10,233 bases of DNA from CAZGCA01 sp964524145 (GTDB taxonomy: Bacteria > Hydrogenedentota > CAZGCA01): the NCBI GenBank assembly GCA_964524145.1, contig CAZGCA010000124.1, forward strand, positions 1 to 10,233. Direction: 5' to 3'. Below, piece by piece: positions 1-6,098 of the stretch. The translations under genes and the position numbers were made by a program. The notes beneath the pieces were generated by a model, which saw only the letters and a list, made by a program, of their open reading frames with translations, had not been told where the DNA came from and ran no database searches. Position 1 is the first letter of the stretch, and every line of letters starts with the position of its first letter.

Positions 1-48
1 AGCGTCGAGTTTCTGCGGGCGCTGACCGCACCTCCGGACGACCGATGA
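1..48 (+). CDS. possible C-terminal tail of a truncated gene
   Basis: Frame 1 is open from the window edge and ends in TGA at 46-48, giving SVEFLRALTAPPDDR. The codons favour G or C in third position, as in the clear genes of this window. A tail of the form xxFLRALTxPP is reminiscent of c-type cytochromes and di-haem peroxidases, but fifteen residues cannot establish a family. The body of the gene, if real, lies left of the window. It would be transcribed in the same direction as the esterase at 625, with a gap of more than 500 bases. Confidence 0.4.
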   Translation, partial: SVEFLRALTAPPDDR

Positions 49-354
49 AGGATTCTGCAAATACGGCTCTTCTGTCGTGTGTTGCAGGCTCGATGCGTGT
101 CCTGCATGACTTGTCAGAGATGACGGGGAGAGGACAGGGCAGGGCAGCTTGCAAAGGCATATAGATAAGCACTTGACATCACAGCACTTATTGATGATGG
201 CTCCCCGCACTGGACGATGTTAGAGCTTTGGAGGCGAGGGCAGAAACGGGTTTACTCGTCAACTCCGTGGCGATTGCTGCTTGACCCGCCGCGCCTTTGA
301 ACTCCCGTCCAAGACTTGACAGGTCGCATCTGAAAGACGCCAGCCGGAATCCGT
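49..354. other. gap without a convincing gene
   Basis: No plus-strand reading frame of useful length was found. Minus-strand frames are open across part of this stretch but lack a Shine-Dalgarno site and consistent codon use. TTGACA-like hexamers occur near 174 and 316 without a matching -10 at 16-18 bases. I see no tRNA, hairpin terminator or tandem repeat here. Confidence 0.5.
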
Positions 355-383
355 TTGACTTTCGGACTCGCCGGTTGTAGTCT
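355..383 (+). promoter_or_regulatory. weak candidate promoter for the esterase gene
   Basis: TTGACT at 355-360 is followed after 17 bases by TAGTCT at 378-383. The -35 resembles the TTGAC(A/T) boxes ahead of the other genes in this window, but the -10 is poor. It would give a leader of about 235 nt before the ATG at 625, longer than the other predicted leaders. Low certainty. Confidence 0.25.
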
Positions 384-624
384 ATTCCTGCAGGAAAGGG
401 ACTGATCGTATCTGCGACGGTCCATGAGAGGCCGAATCTTGCCCCAATTAGAGCCGGCCAGTGTGCCAGATGTTCTGAAGGCGTAGAGCTGTGGCACGAA
501 AAACAGCCGATGCGGCGCCGCACTCACCTGAAGGGCGCCAACAAAGGCCCCCGGCATGACATCTGAAACGTTCCATTTCCCCGTGCTCTCACGGCTGGAC
601 GTGCCATGAAGAGGAGATAGACAT

Positions 625-1515
625 ATGCAACCAGCGGTGCGAGTGGCAAGTGGTCTATTGGTGCTGAGTCTCGTGTTGGCCTGGGCGCACACCGGGTGGA
701 CGGATGAGTTACAGAAGCCGGAACGCGGGAAGCAGATCAAGGTCTTTCTTCTTGCGGGACAGTCGAACATGGAGGGACGGGCGGACGGCAACAAGCTGAC
801 GCTCCAAGATAGAGAACGCCTTGGGAAAGCGCAGCGTCGTGTCCAGCTCGCGTTCAACTACGAGCCCATTCGTGCGCTGGATGTGGCCAAACCCTCGGCA
901 GAGATCGCTGAGATTTACAAACGAGACCTCATCTTCGGCCCCGAGTTATTTTTCGGGATCACGTTGTGCGAAGCCTGGCCGCAAGAGAAGATACTGCTCA
1001 TCAAGCGTGCCGAAGGCGGAACATCGCTCCACGGGTGTTGGAACCCCGATTGGCGCGTGGACAAGGCGACCGCCATGGGCGAGAGCGGCGAGCCAAAGCT
1101 GTACAGTGCACTGACAGCCTACGTCAAACAGGTGCTTTCGGGATATGGGGAGGACGAGTACGAGATCTGCGCTATGCTGTGGGTCCAGGGTGAGTCGGAC
1201 GCCGGGAAAGAGACAGCCGCAGCGGAGTATGGAAATAACCTTGGAAATCTTGTCGAGCGCATCCGCCATGATGTGGGACGCAAAACGCTGCCGTTCCTGC
1301 TGTTCCAGGTCGGCCACGGAAAGGTCGTCGAAGGAATGAGACGGGTTGCGCGAGAGGTACCGAACGTAACCCTTATTCCTCAAAGCCTCGACCCTGTCTC
1401 GCTGGACTTCTACGAAAAGATGGAGAACGGCCACTACAACTACGAAGGCATGAAGAAACTGGGCCACCGGTTTGCGGAACTGTTTCTCAGCCAATATGTC
1501 CAGGAACATGAATGA
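625..1515 (+). CDS. secreted SASA-family (sialate O-acetylesterase-like) SGNH esterase
   Basis: A 296-residue protein that probably removes O-acetyl groups from sugars outside the cytoplasmic membrane. ATG 625 is preceded by GAGGAG at 611-616, eight bases away. Residues 5-21 form a signal peptide (hydrophobic run after R6, possible AxA cleavage site at A19-W20-A21). The SGNH blocks are clear: GQSNM with nucleophile Ser47, GPE at 105-107, a glycine block around EGGTSL at 130-135, WVQGESD at 186-192, and the terminal block with His270 (GHYNYEG). In this family Asp usually sits three residues before the His (DxxH); here that position is Glu267. Length fits a single-domain SASA enzyme (PF03629 / CE6-like group, assigned from memory of motifs). 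It appears to stand alone: the next feature is on the other strand. The substrate could be acetylated xylan, another polysaccharide or sialic acid; the sequence does not decide. Confidence 0.88.
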   Translation: MQPAVRVASGLLVLSLVLAWAHTGWTDELQKPERGKQIKVFLLAGQSNMEGRADGNKLTLQDRERLGKAQRRVQLAFNYEPIRALDVAKPSAEIAEIYKRDLIFGPELFFGITLCEAWPQEKILLIKRAEGGTSLHGCWNPDWRVDKATAMGESGEPKLYSALTAYVKQVLSGYGEDEYEICAMLWVQGESDAGKETAAAEYGNNLGNLVERIRHDVGRKTLPFLLFQVGHGKVVEGMRRVAREVPNVTLIPQSLDPVSLDFYEKMENGHYNYEGMKKLGHRFAELFLSQYVQEHE

Positions 1516-2048
1516 GTTGATGGGGTCCGGGGGCGGCGTTGACAATGGACACGCCTGGGCCAATGCTAAGCGAAAGACTCTGTGGTGTGGCCGTGGGCGT
1601 CCGTCATCACTTTCCGGAAGCTGTAGGGGGCTGCCTGTCACGGGTGCGGGCACAACCGCATCTTGGATCCGGGGGGCGAGAGGCAGCTTATCGAAGGGGC
1701 GCAGGACTGACACGACACGTATACCGGACCTTGTCTTTCGTTCGCCCTACCGCTTCTTACAGCTCTCCCACACAACGATGACCCTAATGAGGGGTTCTGC
1801 AGCGGTCAAGAAGTGATTCGGGTGGCGGCTTGGAACCCCATCTCGGTCATGTCCAAGGCTGGGTCAAGAACTCGAGCAGCAAGCCAAGGGGTCAGGCGAT
1901 GTTTCCAAGCCGCTCCCAAACAGGGTATTCGGCTCGCCTCACGAGACTCAATTCGGACAGACCTCAGATTGCAGCCTCCCACATCTTGCGTCTCGTCACA
2001 CTGAGAACACAGCTGGACGTGGTTGGCGCAGTTAGAGTTACGACGAGC
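1516..2048. other. non-coding gap between esterase and tRNA-Asn
   Basis: Short frames here have no ribosome binding site, no recognisable domain and mixed codon use. The only structure I can support is the inverted repeat pair 1825-1835 / 1903-1913. No clear terminator follows the esterase stop at 1513-1515, and none with a T-tract follows the tRNA on the minus strand. Confidence 0.55.
1825..1913. repeat. long-span inverted repeat, 11-bp perfect arms
   Basis: GCGGCTTGGAA at 1825-1835 is the exact reverse complement of TTCCAAGCCGC at 1903-1913, with 67 bases between. Some pairing continues outward (G.T, then two G-C pairs after one mismatch). The interior encodes nothing recognisable. It could be a small terminal-inverted-repeat element (89 bp), a remnant of one, or chance. 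No target-site duplication is obvious. Confidence 0.4.
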
Positions 2049-2124
2049 TGGCTCCCCGGGCTGGACTCGAACCAGCGACAAGGTGGTTAACAGCCACCTG
2101 CTCTGCCAACTGAGCTACCGGGGA
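2049..2124 (-). tRNA. tRNA-Asn (anticodon GUU), CCA encoded
   Basis: Read on the minus strand this is a complete cloverleaf. Acceptor arms are TCCCCGG and CCGGGGA (7 bp) with discriminator G and a genomically encoded CCA at 2051-2049. The D arm is GCTC/GAGC. The anticodon stem is GGTGG/CCACC around loop CTGTTAA, so the anticodon is GTT. The T arm is GCTGG/CCAGC around TTCGAGT. The variable loop is short (class I). Without CCA the gene is 73 nt. It lies downstream of porB on the same strand. Confidence 0.97.
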
Positions 2125-2166
2125 ACAGAATAGTGACCGATGGTTTTGGACGTGTCCGCGTAGAAT

Positions 2167-2195
2167 ATTATACCGGAATCACTCGCATTTGGCAA
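2167..2195 (-). promoter_or_regulatory. predicted sigma70-type promoter of tRNA-Asn
   Basis: On the minus strand TTGCCA (2195-2190) and a perfect TATAAT (2172-2167) are 17 bases apart. Transcription would begin near 2160, about 35 nt before the mature tRNA. The -35 lies inside the last codons of porB and the spacer covers its TGA stop (2181-2179), so the promoter is built into the 3' end of the operon. Confidence 0.72.
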
Positions 2196-3099
2196 GCAGC
2201 GCACCCCATTTCCGGTCCACATACTGTTGGAGCAGGTCGATGATGTATTTGTTCTCGTCTCTGAACACGTGCCGGTATCTGCCCTGGTCTTTTATCCACT
2301 CGGTTACGGGAAGCTTCTCCTTGGGCTTGTAGCTGAGAGAGTACTTGCCGTCCTCGACCTCGTAGAGCGGCCAGAAACATGTTTCGGTCGCTATCTTGGC
2401 GCATTCCATCGATTTCTCCGGTGCGATCCTCCAGCCGCGATGGCACGGTGCCAGTATGTTGATGAACGCGAACCCCTCGACAGCGAGCGCCTTCTGTACC
2501 TTGCCGATCAGGTCGCGCGGGTTGTGGACCGACGTCTGCGCGACGTAAGGGATGTCGTGCGCCACCATCACCTCGGTGATATCTTTGCGGTTCTGCTGCT
2601 TGCCGGGTATGGCTTTCCCGGCGGGCGTGGTCGACGTGGCGGCCCCGATCGGCGTCGAGCTCGACCGCTGGATGCCCGTATTCATATACGCCTGGTTGTC
2701 GTAGCAGATGTAGACCATGTTGTGGCCGCGTTCGGCCGCGCCGGAAAGAGACTGGAACCCGATATCGTACGTGCCGCCGTCTCCTCCGAACGCGATGAAC
2801 TTGTGCTCGGTATCCATCTTCCCGCGTTTTTTCAGTGCGCGGTATCCTGATTCGACGCCGCTCATCGTCGCTGCGGAGTTCTCGAACGCGTTGTGGATGT
2901 AGGAACACCGCCACGCCGAGTACGGGTAGATAGTGGTGGCTACCTCCATACATCCCGTGGAGATGCTGCACACGACAGGTGTGTCAGTACCGAGCAGCAC
3001 TTGTCGCAACGTTGTTGCCGGCGCGCACCCTGCGCAGGAGCGATGCCCACCGGAAAGGATATCCCGCTTCGCGGACAGTTTCTTGAGATTGACAGCCAT
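2179..3099 (-). CDS. porB: pyruvate:ferredoxin oxidoreductase, beta (TPP-binding) subunit
   Basis: A 306-residue subunit of the soluble cytoplasmic enzyme that oxidatively decarboxylates pyruvate to acetyl-CoA. It binds thiamine diphosphate and the proximal [4Fe-4S] cluster. The TPP signature is GDGG at 105-109 (FGGDGGTYDIGF) through YDN at 133-135 and NTG at 140-142. Four cysteines sit where the cluster ligands of this family lie: C22 and C25 (SCAGC), C50 (TGCMEV) and C219 (PCHRGW). ATG 3099 has AGGAG at 3113-3109, nine bases away; that site overlaps the porA stop. The gap to porA is 12 nt, so translation is probably coupled. Full length for the family. Substrate choice between pyruvate and a branched 2-oxoacid is inferred from overall resemblance. 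Confidence 0.93.
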   Translation of the reverse strand: MAVNLKKLSAKRDILSGGHRSCAGCAPATTLRQVLLGTDTPVVCSISTGCMEVATTIYPYSAWRCSYIHNAFENSAATMSGVESGYRALKKRGKMDTEHKFIAFGGDGGTYDIGFQSLSGAAERGHNMVYICYDNQAYMNTGIQRSSSTPIGAATSTTPAGKAIPGKQQNRKDITEVMVAHDIPYVAQTSVHNPRDLIGKVQKALAVEGFAFINILAPCHRGWRIAPEKSMECAKIATETCFWPLYEVEDGKYSLSYKPKEKLPVTEWIKDQGRYRHVFRDENKYIIDLLQQYVDRKWGALLAKCE

Positions 3100-3111
3100 C
3101 GTCTTGAGCTC

Positions 3112-4287
3112 CTATTCTCTGACACCGAAGTATCGAACGAGCGTGTCTGTACGCCCCTCGATGATATCCATTCCGATCGAACATATTTGGGTTGTGTTGA
3201 TGTCGCGGCCGCCGAGCCCGTAGATGTAATTCACGACCGGCGTGGTTGACTTGCCGTATAACGCGGAGCGTACCTCGTTGAAGACCGGTCCGCCAAGCCC
3301 GCCGAACGTCGCCGACTTGTCCATCACGGCAACGGCTTTTCTGTCCTTCAGCGTGTTCGCTATCAGCTCGACAGGAAACGGTCTGAAGACCCGCAGTTTG
3401 AGGAGCCCGGCTTTGTGGCCGTCGTCCCGCAGCGAGTCGACCGCTGACTTCGCCGTGCCGCCGGTCGAACCGAGACAAATAAGGACATAGTCGGCGTCAT
3501 CGAGCTTGTAGTCCTCGAAGAAGCCGTACTGTCTGCCCGTGAGTTCCGCGAACTCCTTCGCAACTTGCTCGATCACCTTCGGGGAATCGTCGATAGCCTC
3601 GGCCTGCTGGCGTTTGTGTTCCATGTAATAGTCCTGCAAATCCAGCGGCCCGACGGTGATCGGGTGTTCGGGATCGAGCAGGGTATAGTGCGGCTTGTAT
3701 TCGCCGATGAAACGCTTGACCGCGTCGTCCTCCGCCACATCAACCACCTCGGTCGTGTGGCTCAGTATAAACCCGTCAAGCGTCACCATCACCGGCAGGA
3801 GCACGTCGGGATGTTCGCCGATCCTGAACGCCTGAATGGTGTTGTCGTACACCTCCTGGGCGTTCTCGCTGAAAAGCTGAATCCAGCCCGCGTCACGCGC
3901 GCCCATCGAGTCCGAATGGTCGCAATGGATGTTGAGGGGGCCGCTGAGCGCTCTGTTCACCACGGGCATCACTATCGGGAGGCGCAGCGACGCAGCTATG
4001 TAGACTATCTCCCACATGAGCGCCAGCCCGTTCGCGCTGGTTGCGGTTATCGCGCGCGCGCCTGCCGCCGCGGCGCCCACCGTGGCGCTCATCGCGCTGT
4101 GCTCGGACTCGACACAGACCAGTTCGGTCTGAATGTCGCCGTCGTAGACAAACTGCGCGAACTTGTGCATCAGTTCTGTCTGCGGTGTTATCGGGTAGAC
4201 CGCAGCGACGTCAGGATCTACCTGGCGCAGCGCTTCGGCAGCGGCTTCGTTGCCCGTCAACGCCACTCTATCGAATTTCACAGCCAT
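3112..4287 (-). CDS. porA: pyruvate:ferredoxin oxidoreductase, alpha subunit
   Basis: A 391-residue subunit carrying the pyrimidine-binding half of the TPP site and the transketolase C-terminal-like domain. Conserved motifs: YPITPQTE at 31-38 with T34, VESEHSA with E60, the TSANG segment at 83-87, and RALSGPLN beginning at R112. T34, E60 and R112 match the Thr, Glu and Arg that contact TPP and substrate in the single-chain enzyme of Desulfovibrio africanus (family knowledge, aligned by eye). Residues from about 255 onward (YVLICLGSTGGTAK) form the C-terminal domain. ATG 4287 has only a moderate upstream site (AAGGA at 4302-4298, ten bases). The gap from porD is 63 nt, the longest in the operon. 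Length fits the four-subunit type. Confidence 0.93.
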   Translation of the reverse strand: MAVKFDRVALTGNEAAAEALRQVDPDVAAVYPITPQTELMHKFAQFVYDGDIQTELVCVESEHSAMSATVGAAAAGARAITATSANGLALMWEIVYIAASLRLPIVMPVVNRALSGPLNIHCDHSDSMGARDAGWIQLFSENAQEVYDNTIQAFRIGEHPDVLLPVMVTLDGFILSHTTEVVDVAEDDAVKRFIGEYKPHYTLLDPEHPITVGPLDLQDYYMEHKRQQAEAIDDSPKVIEQVAKEFAELTGRQYGFFEDYKLDDADYVLICLGSTGGTAKSAVDSLRDDGHKAGLLKLRVFRPFPVELIANTLKDRKAVAVMDKSATFGGLGGPVFNEVRSALYGKSTTPVVNYIYGLGGRDINTTQICSIGMDIIEGRTDTLVRYFGVRE

Positions 4288-4350
4288 CTTCTCTCGTTCC
4301 TTCCAGGTAACAGGCTCATAGTCATATGTCCCGGCGCGTTGGTCTGCAAC

Positions 4351-4647
4351 TCAACGAACCTCGCTCTCCAACACCATCGTGATCGCGGTGCATTTCTTCG
4401 GACATTCGTACGCGCAAATCCCGCACCCTTTGCAATGGTCGTAATCGAACCCCACAACCTTGCCGTCCTCAACAAGGATCGAGGAATCCGGACAGAATAT
4501 CCAACACCTGAGGCAATGGATACACTTCTCTTCGTCTCGAACGGGCCGAAACGTGCGCCACGAACCCGTCTCGTACGATTCGGCGCAGCCCGGCTCGAGG
4601 ATAAGACCACCTATCGGGATGTCCCGCCAACCTTTCAACTCAGCCAT
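4351..4647 (-). CDS. porD: pyruvate:ferredoxin oxidoreductase, delta (2x[4Fe-4S]) subunit
   Basis: A 98-residue ferredoxin-like subunit that moves electrons from the TPP-proximal cluster to external ferredoxin. Two [4Fe-4S] binding motifs are intact: C42-C45-C48-C52 followed by Pro (CIHCLRCWIFCP) and C72-C75-C78-C82 followed by Pro (CKGCGICAYECP). The N-terminal 40 residues (PGCAESYETGSWRTFRP) are the typical delta-subunit extension that docks to the other subunits. ATG 4647 is preceded by GGAGG at 4664-4660, twelve bases away. It lies 39 nt after porG and 63 nt before porA. An extra Cys86 after the second motif is not part of the standard set. Confidence 0.94.
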   Translation of the reverse strand: MAELKGWRDIPIGGLILEPGCAESYETGSWRTFRPVRDEEKCIHCLRCWIFCPDSSILVEDGKVVGFDYDHCKGCGICAYECPKKCTAITMVLESEVR

Positions 4648-4686
4648 TGTGTTTATCGACCTCCAATCTGCGGACTGTATCGGGTT

Positions 4687-5262
4687 TCAGACTTCTTTGA
4701 CCTCGTCATATGCGCGTTGTATCGCCTTCACATTGCCCTCGACGACGTCCGCACGGAACTTCTTGCCGAACTTGATCTTGATATCGTGGAGAACGGTCTC
4801 GAGTTCGAGCACGCCCGTCACCTTCACCAGCGAGCCTATCATCGGCGTGTTCGGCATATCCCGCTTGAGCTCGTCCAACGATATCTGTGTCGCGTTCACT
4901 GTCCAGACATGCTGCGTATCCTGCGCGCTCGCCCGCTTCCGCACTTCCGAAACGTCCAGTGTGGTATTCACGATGAGCACGCCGTCGGGGCCGAGCCCGT
5001 CACAGACCCTGGCCGTCTCCAACAGCGTGTCATCGAGCACGAGCACAATATCAGGGTGCTCGATGGCGCAGTGCAGCCTGACCGGTCCGTCGCTCACCCG
5101 CGTGTACCCGCGTATCGGCGCGCCCATACGTTCCGGCCCGTACTCCGGGTTGCCCTGGCCGTACTTTCCTTCGTGAATGCACGCTTCCGCAACAAACGTG
5201 GCGGCCGTCTTCGCCCCCTGACCGCCGCGGCCGTGCCACCTGATTTCAGTCATACGTTCCAT
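4687..5262 (-). CDS. porG: pyruvate:ferredoxin oxidoreductase, gamma subunit
   Basis: A 191-residue subunit of the 2-oxoacid:ferredoxin oxidoreductase gamma family and first gene of the operon. The N-terminal HGRGGQGAKTA (10-20) and the GPERMGAPIRGYTRVS segment (42-57) are the family hallmarks; the latter lies close to the CoA-binding region in related enzymes. Two starts are possible, ATG 5262 and ATG 5253 (Met4). I chose 5262 because GAGG at 5272-5269 is six bases upstream of it, against fifteen for the other. The gene order gamma-delta-alpha-beta equals that of the Thermotoga/archaeal heterotetramer. The leader from the predicted start of transcription is about 97 nt. Confidence 0.93.
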   Translation of the reverse strand: MERMTEIRWHGRGGQGAKTAATFVAEACIHEGKYGQGNPEYGPERMGAPIRGYTRVSDGPVRLHCAIEHPDIVLVLDDTLLETARVCDGLGPDGVLIVNTTLDVSEVRKRASAQDTQHVWTVNATQISLDELKRDMPNTPMIGSLVKVTGVLELETVLHDIKIKFGKKFRADVVEGNVKAIQRAYDEVKEV

Positions 5263-5365
5263 ATTCCACCTCGGTTATGTACTCTCAGAAACGCTTCTCA
5301 CAACAACGGCATCTTCCGTCTGCTAATACGGTCGCGGCACTTCCCCCCCCGGAAACCGCACTCTA

Positions 5366-5395
5366 AGAATACCAGACTCCGGTTGTAGATGTCAA
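5366..5395 (-). promoter_or_regulatory. predicted sigma70-type promoter of porGDAB
   Basis: On the minus strand a perfect TTGACA (5395-5390) is followed after 18 bases by TATTCT (5371-5366). Transcription would begin near 5359, giving a leader of about 97 nt that contains a run of eight G (minus strand, 5350-5343) close to the start point. No operator palindrome is evident. Confidence 0.7.
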
Positions 5396-5501
5396 GACGC
5401 AGCCGCGCTGAACGATATCCTCCAGTTTCTCTGCAACGCGCTCCGATTCGTCCCGTCGCCGTGCTCACGCTCCTGCTCGGAAATAGACTGACGCAGTCGC
5501 C

Positions 5502-5530
5502 GAGATTCTTCACTTCGTTCAGAACGACAG
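5502..5530. repeat. GAGATTCTTC...GAACGACAG interspersed repeat
   Basis: The 29-base stretch beginning GAGATTCTTCACTTCGTTC and ending AGAACGACAG is a form I recognise from many environmental bacterial genomes. There its reverse complement generates spurious peptides containing SERSEES (here SERSEESRRLRQ on the minus strand). Only one copy lies in this window, so the repeat status rests on general knowledge. Confidence 0.5.
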
Positions 5531-5590
5531 AAGGAAGGCAAGTGCTGCGCCAAACATGGGCGGTTACTTATGACGCTGCGTATAGCATGT

Positions 5591-5759
5591 ACCGCGGCAG
5601 CGGTCGTGCACAACTAGCCACGGGTTGCGGTCCGCCGCTACCCGTGGTAGAGATACGCCAAAGACACCTACCCCGGAGGGGTTGCACATCTCAATCGCGG
5701 CAGCCCTTTCTTCAACCCCTGCCGGGGTTGGTGCTTTGCGGCCTACGGTCCACGGGTAG
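5591..5759. repeat. nested palindromic interspersed repeat
   Basis: An outer inverted repeat CTACCCGTGG (5638-5647) / CCACGGGTAG (5750-5759) encloses two small hairpins: ACCCC-GGA-GGGGT (5670-5682) and CAACCCC-TGCC-GGGGTTG (5713-5730). The left outer arm also pairs with its left neighbour, CCACGGGT (5618-5625) / ACCCGTGG (5640-5647), extended by CTA/TAG across one bulged base, so alternative folds compete. ACCGC-GGCA-GCGGT (5591-5604) sits at the left edge. Elements rich in CAACCCC/GGGGTTG and CCGTGG are common intergenic repeats in PVC-like genomes (recollection, not searched). Confidence 0.6.
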
Positions 5760-5906
5760 GGACGCTTGCGCGACCCGACCCGAGGCTATTGGTGTGTAAC
5801 CGCTCACGCGGTAATCAAGGCGGATGGGTACAATGGGCACATGGGAACTGTCCCGGTGGGACCTCACCGAATCCAGACTCTATCGGGTGGTCGTTTCGGG
5901 CTCGAT

Positions 5907-5930
5907 TACGAGTACGAGCACGAGCACGGA
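5907..5930. repeat. degenerate hexamer repeat (TACGAG/CACGAG)n
   Basis: Four tandem hexamers: TACGAG, TACGAG, CACGAG, CACGGA. In one frame they spell alternating YE and HE residues, a pattern seen as spurious EYEYEHEH peptides in environmental genomes. The array is short and has decayed at the right end. Confidence 0.55.
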
Positions 5931-5984
5931 GAGGAATGGGGGTGTGTAACCGTATTTGCGAAAGCCTGCGCGCGGCAACCCGCC

Positions 5985-6068
5985 GGGGTAGAATCTTGAC
6001 CGTCATGCATCTGGGGAGAGATGGTTGGAGGCGCCGCACACGCCATTCAATGGTGTCTCCGGCGCCTC
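5985..6068 (-). terminator. hairpin and conserved tail downstream of pilin gene 1
   Basis: An imperfect 20-bp inverted repeat (6028-6047 / 6049-6068, outer arm GAGGCGCCG/CGGCGCCTC) starts 30 bases after the pilin stop. Pairs 6037/6059 and 6039/6057 are mismatched. No T-tract follows on the minus strand, so it is not a textbook intrinsic terminator. The hairpin plus the 43 bases beyond it match the sequence after pilin gene 2 (12 differences in 85 bases counted by eye). It may be a terminator, a 3' stabiliser or a processing site. Confidence 0.6.
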
Positions 6069-6098
6069 GAGAACGGGTCTGCCATTCCGATATCGGTC

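Larger units (their letters stand above)
5396..5984. other. gene-free stretch with several repeat types
   Basis: No frame here has a ribosome binding site or a recognisable domain. From left to right it holds a GATTCTTC...GAAC type repeat (5502-5530), a hairpin ACCGC/GCGGT (5591-5604), a large nested palindrome (5614-5759), a 12-base direct repeat GGTGTGTAACCG at 5791-5802 and 5941-5952 (exactly 150 bases apart), a hairpin ACCGC/GCGGT (5799-5812) and a degenerate hexamer repeat (5907-5930). Confidence 0.7.

Noticed and set aside
188..523. Minus-strand open frame with a CxxCH haem motif (GCFSCHS)
   Set aside because: Starts at a GTG directly after a stop, no Shine-Dalgarno, mixed third-position composition and no cytochrome context in the rest of the frame; probably chance, though a decayed cytochrome fragment cannot be excluded.
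252..857. 201-codon minus-strand frame overlapping the esterase start
   Set aside because: Antisense to a well-supported gene, no domain, and covers the esterase ribosome binding site and signal peptide.
1539..1567. TTGACA followed after 17 bases by AATGCT on the plus strand after the esterase
   Set aside because: The -10 is poor and there is no plus-strand gene or recognisable RNA downstream.
4687..5262. Alternative porG start at ATG 5253
   Set aside because: The Shine-Dalgarno GAGG is six bases from ATG 5262 but fifteen from 5253; the alternative remains possible because many family members start at MTEI-like sequences.
3565..5388. 607-codon plus-strand open frame, the longest in the window
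   Set aside because: It is antisense to porA, porD and porG, whose families, motifs and ribosome sites are clear. Long antisense frames are expected in GC-rich coding DNA; the peptide has no recognisable domain.
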